NCBI GenBank assembly: GCA_020721925.1
Contig: DYLV01000003.1
Span: forward strand, 1 to 51,605
Source of the DNA: Leptospira biflexa
GTDB taxonomy: Bacteria; Spirochaetota; UBA4802; JAGODF01
Length of the DNA stretch: 51,605 nt
Direction of reading: 5' to 3'
In this document: positions 8,521 to 15,964 of the stretch, in pieces
Numbering within the stretch: position 1 is the stretch's first letter
Layout: the number at the start of each line of letters is the position of its first letter
Notes under the pieces: generated by a model
Told to the model about the DNA's origin: nothing
What the model saw: the letters and a program-made list of their open reading frames with translations, nothing else
Databases searched by the model: none
Position numbers and translations under genes: made by a program

Positions 8521-9228
8521 TTCTTTCTCGCCGGATGCTGCTTTCTTCGCCATGGCAAGGTGATATTGAATTTCTTTTGATTTTGGATTGAGCGATTGGG
8601 CTTTGGTGAGATATTGATTTGCACGGCTTATATCGCCCATTTTGTACATTACGAAACCGTATGTATCGAGATACGCGGGATTGTGGGGAGAGGCATGTAG
8701 CGCTTCTTTTGCGAGCGATTTTGCTTTTGTAAGATTTCCTCCAGTTTTTGCGAGCAGGTATGCAAGTGAATTTTTTGCCGATATGTTTTTCGGGTCTATT
8801 TCAAGAATTTTCCTGTAGTATTCCATAGCGTCATCGTGCTTGCCCGCCATGTCGCGCGCATACGCCGATAGATGCAAAAGCACCGTATCGTCACTCTTAA
8901 AATCGAGGCCTCGCATGCTGTAGAGAAGGGCATCATCGAAAAGGCTGAGTTTAATGAGCGCAAACGAAATTAAGCGAAGCACCTGAAGAATATCCACAGA
9001 AGTTGACCTGAGATCTAGAAGACGACGAAAATAATCAATTGCTTCCACAAAGCGTTCCAGATGGCAGGATGCAACCCCAAGGTTGTAGAGTATTTCAGGA
9101 TTTTCCCGGTCGATGGAAAGCGCGTTTGTGAGAGTATTTATTGCCTCGACATAATTGTTATGATGAAAATCTCTGAGCGCGGCGGAAAGTAATTTTTTCA
9201 AACGAGCATTAATGTTTGTTTCAGCCAT
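8515..9228 (-). CDS. TPR-repeat protein
   Basis: A 237-residue protein with no signal peptide, built almost wholly of tetratricopeptide repeats. Repeat signatures include NPEILYNLGVASCHLERFVEAIDYF, HLSAYARDMAGKHDDAMEYY, ISAKNSLAYLLAKTGGNLTKA and NPAYLDTYGFVMYKMGDIS. About six helix-turn-helix units span residues 10-225. TPR arrays are scaffolds for protein-protein contact; the partner is unknown. It follows surE by 4 bases and has an AAGGTAG ribosome site, so it is probably co-transcribed with surE. Its 3' end overlaps the convergent spsG-like gene by 6 bases, and no intrinsic terminator separates the two. Confidence 0.85.
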   Translation of the reverse strand: MAETNINARLKKLLSAALRDFHHNNYVEAINTLTNALSIDRENPEILYNLGVASCHLERFVEAIDYFRRLLDLRSTSVDILQVLRLISFALIKLSLFDDALLYSMRGLDFKSDDTVLLHLSAYARDMAGKHDDAMEYYRKILEIDPKNISAKNSLAYLLAKTGGNLTKAKSLAKEALHASPHNPAYLDTYGFVMYKMGDISRANQYLTKAQSLNPKSKEIQYHLAMAKKAASGEKEL

Positions 9229-9232
9229 TGCT

Positions 9233-9961
9233 CTACCTTAATATTCTTAAAAATTCATGGTCGGTGCAATCGAGCGAAAGTGGGGTTACTGAAATGTAAC
9301 CGCTGCGAAGCTCGAATACATCAGTGTTCTCTCCACCAATTGACTCAATTGCTCCCGAAAGCTGAATTATTTTACTCTGTCCATTTTCTTCATGGATGGT
9401 ATAGATATCGTTGTATTTTCTTCTGCCCAACACAGTATGTTTCATACCTTTAATTTCAGGGGCTGGTAGGTTGGGATAATTAATATTGAAAAAAAGGGCC
9501 GGCCTTCCCCGATAGCGTAGAATGTCCCCGATAAAGTGGAGGATAAAAGTGGAAGCCTGGCTGAAATAGCTCGATGAATCCAGGCAGTCCAGCGAAAGGG
9601 CGATGCCGTGAACGCCAAAGATGCATGCGGTGCGGGCACCTGCAACAGTCCCGGAAAAATAGACATCATCGCCTAAATTCGGCCCATGGTTTATCCCCGA
9701 AATAACCAGGTCAACGGATGGAATAAATCCGCCATTAAGCCCAATATTCACGCAGTCAGCGGTATACCCATTGACTGCGAAATGACGGTCGTCGATCTGT
9801 TTGATTGAAAGTTTGTCCCGCACAGTTATAGCATTCGAGCAGGCGCTTCGCTCGTCATCGGGCGCGATGACGAAAACATCATGTTCCATTGATAGCGTAT
9901 TAAATAAGGCGTGTATGCCTTCTGCAAGGACGCCGTCGTCATTTGTCAGTAAAATTGTCAT
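9233..9961 (-). CDS. surE: 5'/3'-nucleotidase SurE
   Basis: A divalent-metal-dependent nucleoside monophosphate phosphatase of 242 residues, the usual SurE length. It shows the N-terminal metal site TNDDG (residues 6-10), the RSACSNAIT loop and the strongly conserved block SGINHGPNLGDDVYFSGTVAGA. SurE homologues dephosphorylate nucleotides and sometimes short polyphosphate, with roles in survival under stress. The ATG at 9961 is the only start near the conserved N-terminus (MTILLTNDDG). Its ribosome site is poor, and the leader contains the hairpin at 10017-10062. Transcribed ahead of the TPR gene and divergently from larE. Confidence 0.95.
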   Translation of the reverse strand: MTILLTNDDGVLAEGIHALFNTLSMEHDVFVIAPDDERSACSNAITVRDKLSIKQIDDRHFAVNGYTADCVNIGLNGGFIPSVDLVISGINHGPNLGDDVYFSGTVAGARTACIFGVHGIALSLDCLDSSSYFSQASTFILHFIGDILRYRGRPALFFNINYPNLPAPEIKGMKHTVLGRRKYNDIYTIHEENGQSKIIQLSGAIESIGGENTDVFELRSGYISVTPLSLDCTDHEFLRILR

Positions 9962-10016
9962 TGTATTTTATACCAGTACCGAATAAAATGAATTTTACAG
10001 CATATTGAGCATCTCT

Positions 10017-10062
10017 AAAAACCGCTTCATCTTTCTAAATAACATAAGAATAAGCGGTTTTT
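10017..10062. promoter_or_regulatory. 11-bp inverted repeat in the surE/larE divergent region
   Basis: AAAAACCGCTT (10017-10027) and its exact complement AAGCGGTTTTT (10052-10062) are separated by 24 bases. In RNA of either strand this gives a stem followed by U residues, like an intrinsic terminator. It sits between two divergent genes, where a terminator serves no downstream end, so attenuation of a leader or an operator is equally possible. Function not shown. Confidence 0.5.
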
Positions 10063-10196
10063 ACCTATTTTTTGCGCCCGCAGGGGAACAAGCTATAAGA
10101 TTGTTTTAAAAGTTTCCAAATAATATTACTCCAATGACAGTGTGCGGCATCGCGGCATTGCATTGCAAGAGTAAAATTAAATCGGAGGGCGGTTTT

Positions 10197-11003
10197 ATGG
10201 AAACCGATCGTGCGTGCCTGCAATCGCTCGAAAACATCCTGCGGCAATATAGAAAGCTTGCGGTGGCAGTATCTGGGGGTATGGACTCAACATTTCTGGC
10301 ATATATTGCGAAAAAAATTATTGGCGATACCGTGCTGGCAATATCGGTGCGCTCGGCATTGAACATTGATTCTGAGCTAAAACAGTTCGCAGAGTTTGCA
10401 CAAAAATATCAAATTCGGTACACAATCATTGAAGTAGATATTCTTAACAATCTAAATGTAGTGCGCAATGCACCCGATCGATGTTATCATTGTAAAAAAG
10501 AGATATTTCGCGCAATAATGGAATGTGCAATCCGGCAGGGGTTTGACATCATCGCTGATGGGTCGAATTGTTCAGATCTGGATGATTTCAGACCGGGCAT
10601 GCAGGCACTTCACGAATTCGGCATTGTTTCCCCACTTAAAGAGGCTGGATGCGGGAAAAGTGATATTATCCGTATGGCGCATTCACTGGGAGTTAACCTC
10701 CCGGTCATGTATTCCAATTCATGTTTTGCTACACGGATTGCGTATGGTATCCCTCTCACCCGTGAGGTGCTGGAAATGGTTCGGCAGGGAGAACGTTTCC
10801 TTGCGGAAATAGGTATTGCACCGGTCAGGGTTCGCTATCATCATGGAATTGCCCGGATTGAAATGCCGTTTAAATATATACAAAAAATGCTTAATGATGA
10901 TTTAATTATAAACGACGTCATAACCAGATTAAAGGGACTGGGCTTTCAATATGTAACGATTGATCTTGAAGGGTACAGGAGAGGAAGTATGAATATATTT
11001 TAG
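10197..11003 (+). CDS. larE: ATP-dependent sacrificial sulfur transferase LarE-like
   Basis: A PP-loop ATPase of 268 residues. In lactate racemase maturation LarE adenylates the nicotinic-acid-derived cofactor and donates sulfur to make the nickel-pincer nucleotide. The start is ATG 10197, preceded by GGAGG at 10184-10188; the open frame back to 10134 is not needed. The PP-loop SGGMDS is at residues 26-31. Cys176, in NSCFATRIAYG, lies where the sacrificial Cys176 of the Lactobacillus plantarum enzyme falls. A further CxxC (Cys96, Cys99) is present; some LarE proteins are reported to hold an Fe-S cluster through three cysteines, so this one may be catalytic rather than sacrificial. No larA, larB or larC is in the window, so the client is unknown. 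Confidence 0.85.
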   Translation: METDRACLQSLENILRQYRKLAVAVSGGMDSTFLAYIAKKIIGDTVLAISVRSALNIDSELKQFAEFAQKYQIRYTIIEVDILNNLNVVRNAPDRCYHCKKEIFRAIMECAIRQGFDIIADGSNCSDLDDFRPGMQALHEFGIVSPLKEAGCGKSDIIRMAHSLGVNLPVMYSNSCFATRIAYGIPLTREVLEMVRQGERFLAEIGIAPVRVRYHHGIARIEMPFKYIQKMLNDDLIINDVITRLKGLGFQYVTIDLEGYRRGSMNIF

Positions 11004-11229
11004 AAAGTTTGGAAGCATTTCAGTATTTTACTTGACGGGAAGGGTAAAAGAAGAAACAATAATTCAAGGGTACATGTAATATATTTTTCAGAACATTGAG
11101 TATTTTCCACTGTCTTCTGATGGATGAAGGGAAATGCTTAATTTATAGATTGAATTTTATTCGATTCGCTAATCTGTCGCAAGAATAGGGCTTGATTGCG
11201 GCAAAAAATCAAAGAAAGGAGTTGGAGAT

Positions 11230-11982
11230 ATGACAAGGAGAGTCTTCGCCTTCGCGATGTTGTGCGTAACGTTTACGGCTTCCCATGGATTTTCCCAGCA
11301 GGTGGAGCCCAAGAAAACATTTAATGAATTGTATCAGCCCCTTCCAGTAATACTACGGCTGAGCTATGAGAATTTCAGAAACATAAAGCTTCTCAATGCG
11401 GCAATTGTGAATTTCGGGGGAGGGGAAGATGAATTCGACCGCCTGGTTGACGAATATGCGGAAGCAAGTTCACTCTACTTCCGAAACGAGTACATACTTT
11501 CTGCGAACAAGTTTACTGAAAATGAGAAAAACATCGCGCAGGTGGCCGAAAAAATCGCGCGGAAGTACAAGGAAATCACCGAAGATATCAATCGGAAGAC
11601 GATAAAGATGAAAGTTAAAGCTGAATTTCGTTTCGCATTGCTTGGACGGAAAGGTGACCTCCATCCTGCAATTGATGAAGCAATGAGGAATGGCGGTTTC
11701 AGTTTAAATAAAGCCAACGATCTGTTTGCAAGAAATCGCTATATCGATGCGATTTATTTTTATCGGCGTTCGAAGCAACAAAATTTCAAAGTGTATGAAA
11801 TTTTAACGAAACACTTCGAACAGAAGAAAAAGGATGCCAAATTTAAGGGGAAAAAGGACGATGTGGCGTTTTTTGAGAGGGAAGAGAAGCGGTACAAATT
11901 GCCAGACGAGTACAAAAAAGATGTCGTGGACAATCAAAATAGAGTTTACCTCACAGGTGGGGAAAGAGAGAAAGATAAATGA
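11230..11982 (+). CDS. secreted helical protein of unknown function
   Basis: A 250-residue protein that I do not assign to a family. Residues 1-22 form a signal peptide (MTRR, hydrophobic core, SHGFSQQ) with probable cleavage after Ser-Gln or nearby, and no lipobox. The mature part is mostly charged alpha helix: a stretch with repeated Lys/Glu heptads at 90-130 and a segment resembling one TPR-like hairpin at 155-190 (SLNKANDLFARNRYIDAIYFY). The C-terminus is very basic (KKKDAKFKGKKDD). The start is well supported by AAAGGAG about 8 bases upstream of the ATG. It stands alone between larE and the convergent SET-domain gene, and is followed by the hairpin at 11990-12021. Confidence 0.75.
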   Translation: MTRRVFAFAMLCVTFTASHGFSQQVEPKKTFNELYQPLPVILRLSYENFRNIKLLNAAIVNFGGGEDEFDRLVDEYAEASSLYFRNEYILSANKFTENEKNIAQVAEKIARKYKEITEDINRKTIKMKVKAEFRFALLGRKGDLHPAIDEAMRNGGFSLNKANDLFARNRYIDAIYFYRRSKQQNFKVYEILTKHFEQKKKDAKFKGKKDDVAFFEREEKRYKLPDEYKKDVVDNQNRVYLTGGEREKDK

Positions 11983-11989
11983 CAGTAAA

Positions 11990-12021
11990 CCGGAGGCATT
12001 AGTGCATTTTTATGCCTCCGG
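11990..12021. terminator. bidirectional hairpin between convergent genes
   Basis: CCGGAGGCAT (11990-11999) and its exact complement ATGCCTCCGG (12012-12021) flank a 12-base loop containing TTTTT. The 10-bp GC-rich stem lies between the ends of two convergent genes, the place for a shared terminator. There is no clear T run after the stem on the plus strand, so termination efficiency is uncertain. Confidence 0.6.
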
Positions 12022-12040
12022 TAGCATAGACCTGATGCGG

Positions 12041-12568
12041 CTAAATTGCAATCTGTAGATACTGCCTGCTGTGGCGCAGCACAAATTCTGGAACTACTCC
12101 AAGGCGTATATATTTTTCCTGGAGAGCGGGCGGCAGGTACTTGAAATCCCTAATTTTACCCCTGCAATTTTTTGACCCGCACCGGCAATTCATTTCCCAA
12201 TAATCTTCTGCCATGGTGGTTGAATAATCGAAAGTGATTTCATCGCCTTTATGAATATTTCTGATGGCAAAAAGAAGAACCGAATTGCCGATAATCTTAA
12301 TTCCGGCATTGGGATTGCATGAATGGTTGATGTAGTTATCAGGCGTTCTGGTAGGGCCTAAAAAAAGATTCTCGCTGATTTGAAGATAGTGATTGTTGTT
12401 CGGATTTAGTCTTTTCTTATACTCCTCCATCGTGTAAATTTTTCCGCGAAATTCGATAATGAAAGAATGAGCGTCGAAATGCCGGTTGGCAAAGACCGCT
12501 TTGCCTTTTGCCGTGACTTTCATCGTTAAATACGAAATGTCGATACAATGCTCACTGTCCATACACAC
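12041..12568 (-). CDS. SET-domain protein-lysine methyltransferase
   Basis: A 175-residue protein made almost entirely of a SET domain, the fold best known from eukaryotic histone methyltransferases. It has an N-terminal GKAVFANR (the usual GxGVFA), NHSCNPN at residues 81-87, GDEITFDY at 108-115 with the catalytic Tyr, and a post-SET cysteine cluster CRCGSKNC (Cys128, 130, 135). The post-SET cysteines with the NHSC cysteine normally bind one zinc. All residues needed for S-adenosylmethionine binding and catalysis appear present. Bacterial SET proteins of this short type exist, but their substrates are mostly unknown. The gene is last in a minus-strand series with a second methyltransferase 263 bases upstream. 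Horizontal acquisition is possible but not shown. Confidence 0.88.
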   Translation of the reverse strand: MCMDSEHCIDISYLTMKVTAKGKAVFANRHFDAHSFIIEFRGKIYTMEEYKKRLNPNNNHYLQISENLFLGPTRTPDNYINHSCNPNAGIKIIGNSVLLFAIRNIHKGDEITFDYSTTMAEDYWEMNCRCGSKNCRGKIRDFKYLPPALQEKYIRLGVVPEFVLRHSRQYLQIAI

Positions 12569-12831
12569 CCCGAGTGTTCTTGTGTAAGAGTATTCGCCTT
12601 TTCATAAAGGCGATTCCGGCAAAACCACATCCACCGTTGCCGGTAAAGCGTCAATATAAAAAAAAGAAAATAACGACTTCTCTGCGTATTTTATTCTTTC
12701 TTCCATACCTCCTTCTTTTCTAAAATATAACAGTGCGATAATACGACATAATTTTACCTCGTCCATTTTATAGTAAGTATAATAAATATTTTGAAATTTG
12801 GTTAATTTTTTTTTAAAAATCCGAAATTTTT

Positions 12832-13650
12832 TTATTTTCGTGCATAGACCTCTAATGTGTCGGAAAACGAAATCATTGCTGAAACGCGGGCATAGAGACA
12901 GCGGAAAAATGAAATTCGTGCAAAGTGAGGTGAAAAAAACCTCTGGGGGTGAATGCCACCTGGATATGTTATTATTTTTGAAAAGCCGAGGGTGCCAAGA
13001 AAGCGGCGTATGAGCTGGGGGGAAAAGTTTACTCGATGGTCGAGGGGGTGGCTTTGGATCCATTCATTCCGGTGAAGCATAAATTGCGGACCGAAAAAAG
13101 ATGGAACTGAAAAAGCAAATATCCCGCCCTCATTGAGGGCGTTGTAAATCTTCACAAAAGCTTCTCTGGTATCATGCAAATGTTCAATAAAATACCATGC
13201 GGTGATAATGTTGAATTTTCTGGAAAATTCGTACGTTTCAAAATTAGTTACATGAACCTGGATGCCGAATGTATGTGCGCAATACCGAGCGCCTTCTTCT
13301 GATATTTCAATTCCGGATAGATTTTCGAATCCTTCATCAAAGGCGGCTTTCAAAAAAAAACCGTAGGCCGCGCCGATATCAAGCAGCCCTGATTTGCAAT
13401 GGCTGAGGAAAGATATTCTTGCAAGCCGTTTTCTGGCCATAGCATAGATGGCATCAAAATCTTCGAGATACGATTTCCCGTACTGGTTTCGGTATGCTTC
13501 GTTAAAATATGATTCACCGTATTCGAGCGGCCTGTGCGATGCATTAAACAGTGCATGGCATCTTTTGCATCGGTAAAGCGAAATGTGGCCATCATAAAGA
13601 AGCGTGCACCGACGGGTAGCGCAAAGCGGGCACTGTTCGTTTTTATTCAT
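12832..13650 (-). CDS. class I SAM-dependent methyltransferase with N-terminal zinc ribbon
   Basis: A 272-residue protein. Residues 5-32 carry two CxxC pairs (CPLCATRRC, YRCKRCHALF), a zinc ribbon commonly found before methyltransferase domains acting on sugars or small molecules. Residues about 85-190 form a Rossmann-type methyltransferase (Methyltransf_23-like): LLDIGAAYGFFLKAA is motif I, GIEISEEGARYC follows, and TAWYFIEHLHDTREAF is the conserved EHL/H block. The C-terminal part (HPLDHRVNFSPQLIRRFL) is typical of this group. The substrate is unknown. The ATG at 13650 is 9 bases after the stop of the RNA-binding protein gene, so the two are probably co-transcribed. About 260 AT-rich bases follow before the SET gene. 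Confidence 0.85.
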   Translation of the reverse strand: MNKNEQCPLCATRRCTLLYDGHISLYRCKRCHALFNASHRPLEYGESYFNEAYRNQYGKSYLEDFDAIYAMARKRLARISFLSHCKSGLLDIGAAYGFFLKAAFDEGFENLSGIEISEEGARYCAHTFGIQVHVTNFETYEFSRKFNIITAWYFIEHLHDTREAFVKIYNALNEGGIFAFSVPSFFGPQFMLHRNEWIQSHPLDHRVNFSPQLIRRFLGTLGFSKIITYPGGIHPQRFFSPHFARISFFRCLYARVSAMISFSDTLEVYARK

Positions 13651-13659
13651 TATGCGCGT

Positions 13660-14151
13660 TTATTCGAATTTCTTTCGCTTTTTTGCTGGCTCAACTACAA
13701 TATTTATACCGCGAAATTTCGTTTTATCAAGCGAAACCATAACCAATTCGGCAAACTGCTCGGGAACTTCAATGAAGGAATAGGTGGAATGTATATCTAT
13801 TTTCCCGATGATTTTTCCGTCTATGCCGGAATGCTTTACAATTTCGCGGATGATGTCTCCCGGGGTTACTTTCTGGTTTTTCCCTATATTGATGAATAGC
13901 CGTGCACGGCCGTCTTTGATGTCTTCGAATATCACTTTGCCTGCAGGAGGCGTCGTGAGTATTTCCGAGGGGTCAAAATCGAGTTTGCTGATATCGCCAA
14001 GATATTCCTTGAGAAGCGCGGCTGCAAGAAGAGACGTTCCTTTGAAAAAAGGCAGGCGCTTTTTAAGTTTTTTTACCAGGTTGACATATTGTGTAAGGTC
14101 ATCAGAAGCGGCCGATTCCAGTACTTTTTCCAGCTTTTTTCTCTGTTTCAT
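13660..14151 (-). CDS. stand-alone DbpA/CsdA-type RNA-binding domain protein
   Basis: A 163-residue protein equal to the C-terminal half of a DeaD/DbpA-type RNA helicase without the two RecA-like ATPase domains. Residues about 10-55 resemble the helical linker of such helicases (DLTQYVNLVKKL...AAALLKEYLGD). Residues about 80-160 form the DbpA RNA-binding domain: RLFINIGKNQKVTPGDIIREIV, IGKIDIHSTYSFIEVPEQFAELV and GINIVVEPAK. The start is ATG 14151, with AAGGAG 9 bases upstream; a longer frame to 14193 lacks such a site. In full helicases this domain binds structured rRNA. The protein may therefore be an RNA chaperone or a partner of a separate helicase. It is followed at once by the methyltransferase gene. 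Confidence 0.85.
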   Translation of the reverse strand: MKQRKKLEKVLESAASDDLTQYVNLVKKLKKRLPFFKGTSLLAAALLKEYLGDISKLDFDPSEILTTPPAGKVIFEDIKDGRARLFINIGKNQKVTPGDIIREIVKHSGIDGKIIGKIDIHSTYSFIEVPEQFAELVMVSLDKTKFRGINIVVEPAKKRKKFE

Positions 14152-14328
14152 TGCAATCAACTCCTTTCGCGCCCAAATTGTGAGATTATACATACATTTC
14201 GAAAATTCAGTTTAGCGGAAAATCATATAAATTTCCGTGAATTTTTTCAAGCGAATTTTATGGATATCGACAAAACCATTTTTGCATTGGTCGTACAAAG
14301 TTTTGCCTTTGCGGCTCATTCATGTTAT

Positions 14329-14985
14329 TTAATCAGCTTTACATTTATAGCCGACATTCCTCACCGTTTCGATGACAGTGCTGAATTCTTCGCCAAGTTT
14401 GCTTCGAAGCCTGCGGATGTGGACGTCAACCGTGCGTGTACCGCCGATATAATCTATCCCCCAAATTTTGCTCAGCAGGTCTTTCCGTGAAAAGACAATT
14501 CCCTTGTTTTCCACAAGACAGCGAAGCAGCTCGAACTCTTTATAGGTGCATTCAATTTTTTCATTGTTGAGAAAAACCGAGTATTCCTGTGTGTTGATTT
14601 TTATTTTTCCCGCTGATAGGATTGATGAGTTGTCAAACGGGTTTGATCTCAGGATAGCACACATTATTCTTTTTTCAACTTCATGAGGTTTAAAAGGATA
14701 AAGGAGAAAATCGTCAAAAAACCAATCGGCATTAATTTTTGAAAGATCATTTTCATTCAAAATAATAATAGTGGGAACTCTCTGCAATTTTTTTCTCAAT
14801 TTGGAAAGGAAGAACTGAATATTTTCATCGGGAAAAATGTGAATATCTGTAAGAAGAATGGATATGTCTTCTGGTTTTGTTTTTTCTATTGAAGAAAATT
14901 CAATCACTTCAAAGCCGGTGACAATATCTTTTACATCCTCGATGTATTCCTTGTTTTCTGATAAAATTCCCACACTTTTCCGCAT
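14329..14985 (-). CDS. OmpR/PhoB-type response regulator with atypical receiver
   Basis: A 218-residue DNA-binding regulator. The C-terminal 95 residues are a clear OmpR-type winged helix (YKEFELLRCLVENKGIVFSRKDLL, GTRTVDVHIRRLRSKLG, VRNVGYK). The N-terminal 120 residues follow the receiver pattern but weakly. The usual acidic pair after strand 1 is replaced by SEN (ILSENKEY). A candidate phospho-acceptor Asp occurs in LLTDIHIF, and the conserved Lys-Pro is kept (YPFKPHEV). With an incomplete acidic pocket it may be activated without a conventional histidine kinase. No kinase gene is adjacent. It is transcribed divergently from the CsgG-like lipoprotein gene, which is a candidate target. Confidence 0.85.
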   Translation of the reverse strand: MRKSVGILSENKEYIEDVKDIVTGFEVIEFSSIEKTKPEDISILLTDIHIFPDENIQFFLSKLRKKLQRVPTIIILNENDLSKINADWFFDDFLLYPFKPHEVEKRIMCAILRSNPFDNSSILSAGKIKINTQEYSVFLNNEKIECTYKEFELLRCLVENKGIVFSRKDLLSKIWGIDYIGGTRTVDVHIRRLRSKLGEEFSTVIETVRNVGYKCKAD

Positions 14986-15314
14986 ACTTTTCCCGCTAAC
15001 AGCATCATAGAACGATACTCATTCTTAACTAATGCAATGTATAGTCTCTTTGGGCGGTCATAATTTGCAATTATCTTTTTTCCCGAAAAGAAAAATTACT
15101 TCTATTATATACGAGAGGAGATATTATTAATAATTGACATCGCTGGTATCTATCACTATATTATCCAGAGTGCGGGTTTTTGAGTATTTAAAGCGTTGCA
15201 GCGTAATATGATGCTCGACTTTCGGTGTAGTGAGCAGTGTTGGTTTTATTAGTGGGCGCAGGTATTCTGGTAACAACAATAAAATTGTATTTAATTTTCA
15301 GAAGGGGGATAGTA
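14986..15314. other. gene-free divergent region
   Basis: 329 bases between the response regulator start (minus) and the CsgG-like gene start (plus). It is AT-rich and contains the promoter at 15134-15162. The part from 15163 to 15300 is a long untranslated leader without a gene I can support. No clear minus-strand promoter was found. Confidence 0.6.
15134..15162 (+). promoter_or_regulatory. near-consensus sigma-70-type promoter
   Basis: TTGACA at 15134-15139 and TATATT at 15157-15162 are separated by exactly 17 bases. The -35 is perfect and the -10 differs in two positions from TATAAT. Transcription would begin near 15169, giving a leader of about 145 bases before the CsgG-like gene at 15315. 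Both boxes lie in a non-coding divergent region. Confidence 0.7.
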
Positions 15315-15947
15315 ATGAAGCGTGTGATAATTGTTTTGATGATGGCGGTTGCAACCGTATATACAGGTTGTTCTACGATTGATGTGGCGGTCAATCAGCG
15401 GATTGACGTGACGAAAAAGTTGAATAAAATTGTAGTGTTCCCGTTTGAAATAAAAAATGCGCCCTGGGGGGACGAATTTTCCGATGCAGTTACTCATCAT
15501 CTGTTCAAAACAGGACGAGTTGAGGTGGTGGAACGCCAGGAACTGGAAAAAATATTGAAAGAACAGAAGCTTTCCATGACCGGACTTCTCGATTCCGAGA
15601 AAACGGTTAAGGTTGGAAAACTCCTTGGCGCGGATGTCATCATCATCGGCCGCGGCTCGGCACTTGATTTAGGGAGCGATACCCATGAGAAGAAAAATCT
15701 CATCGATACATTCATGCTTAAAGTGGTCAGCGTGGAGACCGGCACTCTCCTGATTACCGTGCGAAAAGAGCCGGGGATAGCATGGACATGGTGGTACCGC
15801 TTCAAATTTTGCTGCAGCCTCAGCCTCTTATATAACAGAAACGATGCCCTTCTTGAAAGTGCGAAATACGATGAAATATCCCGCCAGATCGCCAATCGAA
15901 TCGTCGAAGTGCTTCGGGAAATTGAAATGAAGAAGGGAGCGAAATAA
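15315..15947 (+). CDS. CsgG-like lipoprotein
   Basis: A 210-residue lipoprotein. The signal peptide (MKRVIIVLMMAVATVYTGC) ends in a lipobox with Cys19. The mature domain matches the CsgG/penicillin-binding-protein-activator-like fold: KIVVFPFEIKNAPWGDEFSDAVTHHLFKTG, EVVERQELEKILKEQ, then LGADVIIIGRGSAL, and a final SRQIANRIVEVL. In curli systems CsgG forms an outer-membrane export pore; in spirochaetes and others such lipoproteins occur without curli genes, and none is seen here. ATG 15315 is chosen for its GAAGGGGG ribosome site and the signal peptide; the open frame from 15237 is too long. It is preceded by a strong promoter and followed by an outer-membrane-type protein gene. A segment ending in a Cys-rich stretch (WYRFKFCCSLS) is unusual. 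Confidence 0.82.
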   Translation: MKRVIIVLMMAVATVYTGCSTIDVAVNQRIDVTKKLNKIVVFPFEIKNAPWGDEFSDAVTHHLFKTGRVEVVERQELEKILKEQKLSMTGLLDSEKTVKVGKLLGADVIIIGRGSALDLGSDTHEKKNLIDTFMLKVVSVETGTLLITVRKEPGIAWTWWYRFKFCCSLSLLYNRNDALLESAKYDEISRQIANRIVEVLREIEMKKGAK

Positions 15948-15964
15948 ACCATTTGGTTCCTTTT

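Noticed and set aside
12602..13063. A 153-codon minus-strand frame overlapping the methyltransferase 3' end.
   Set aside because: It overlaps the well-supported methyltransferase gene in another frame and has no family-like features.
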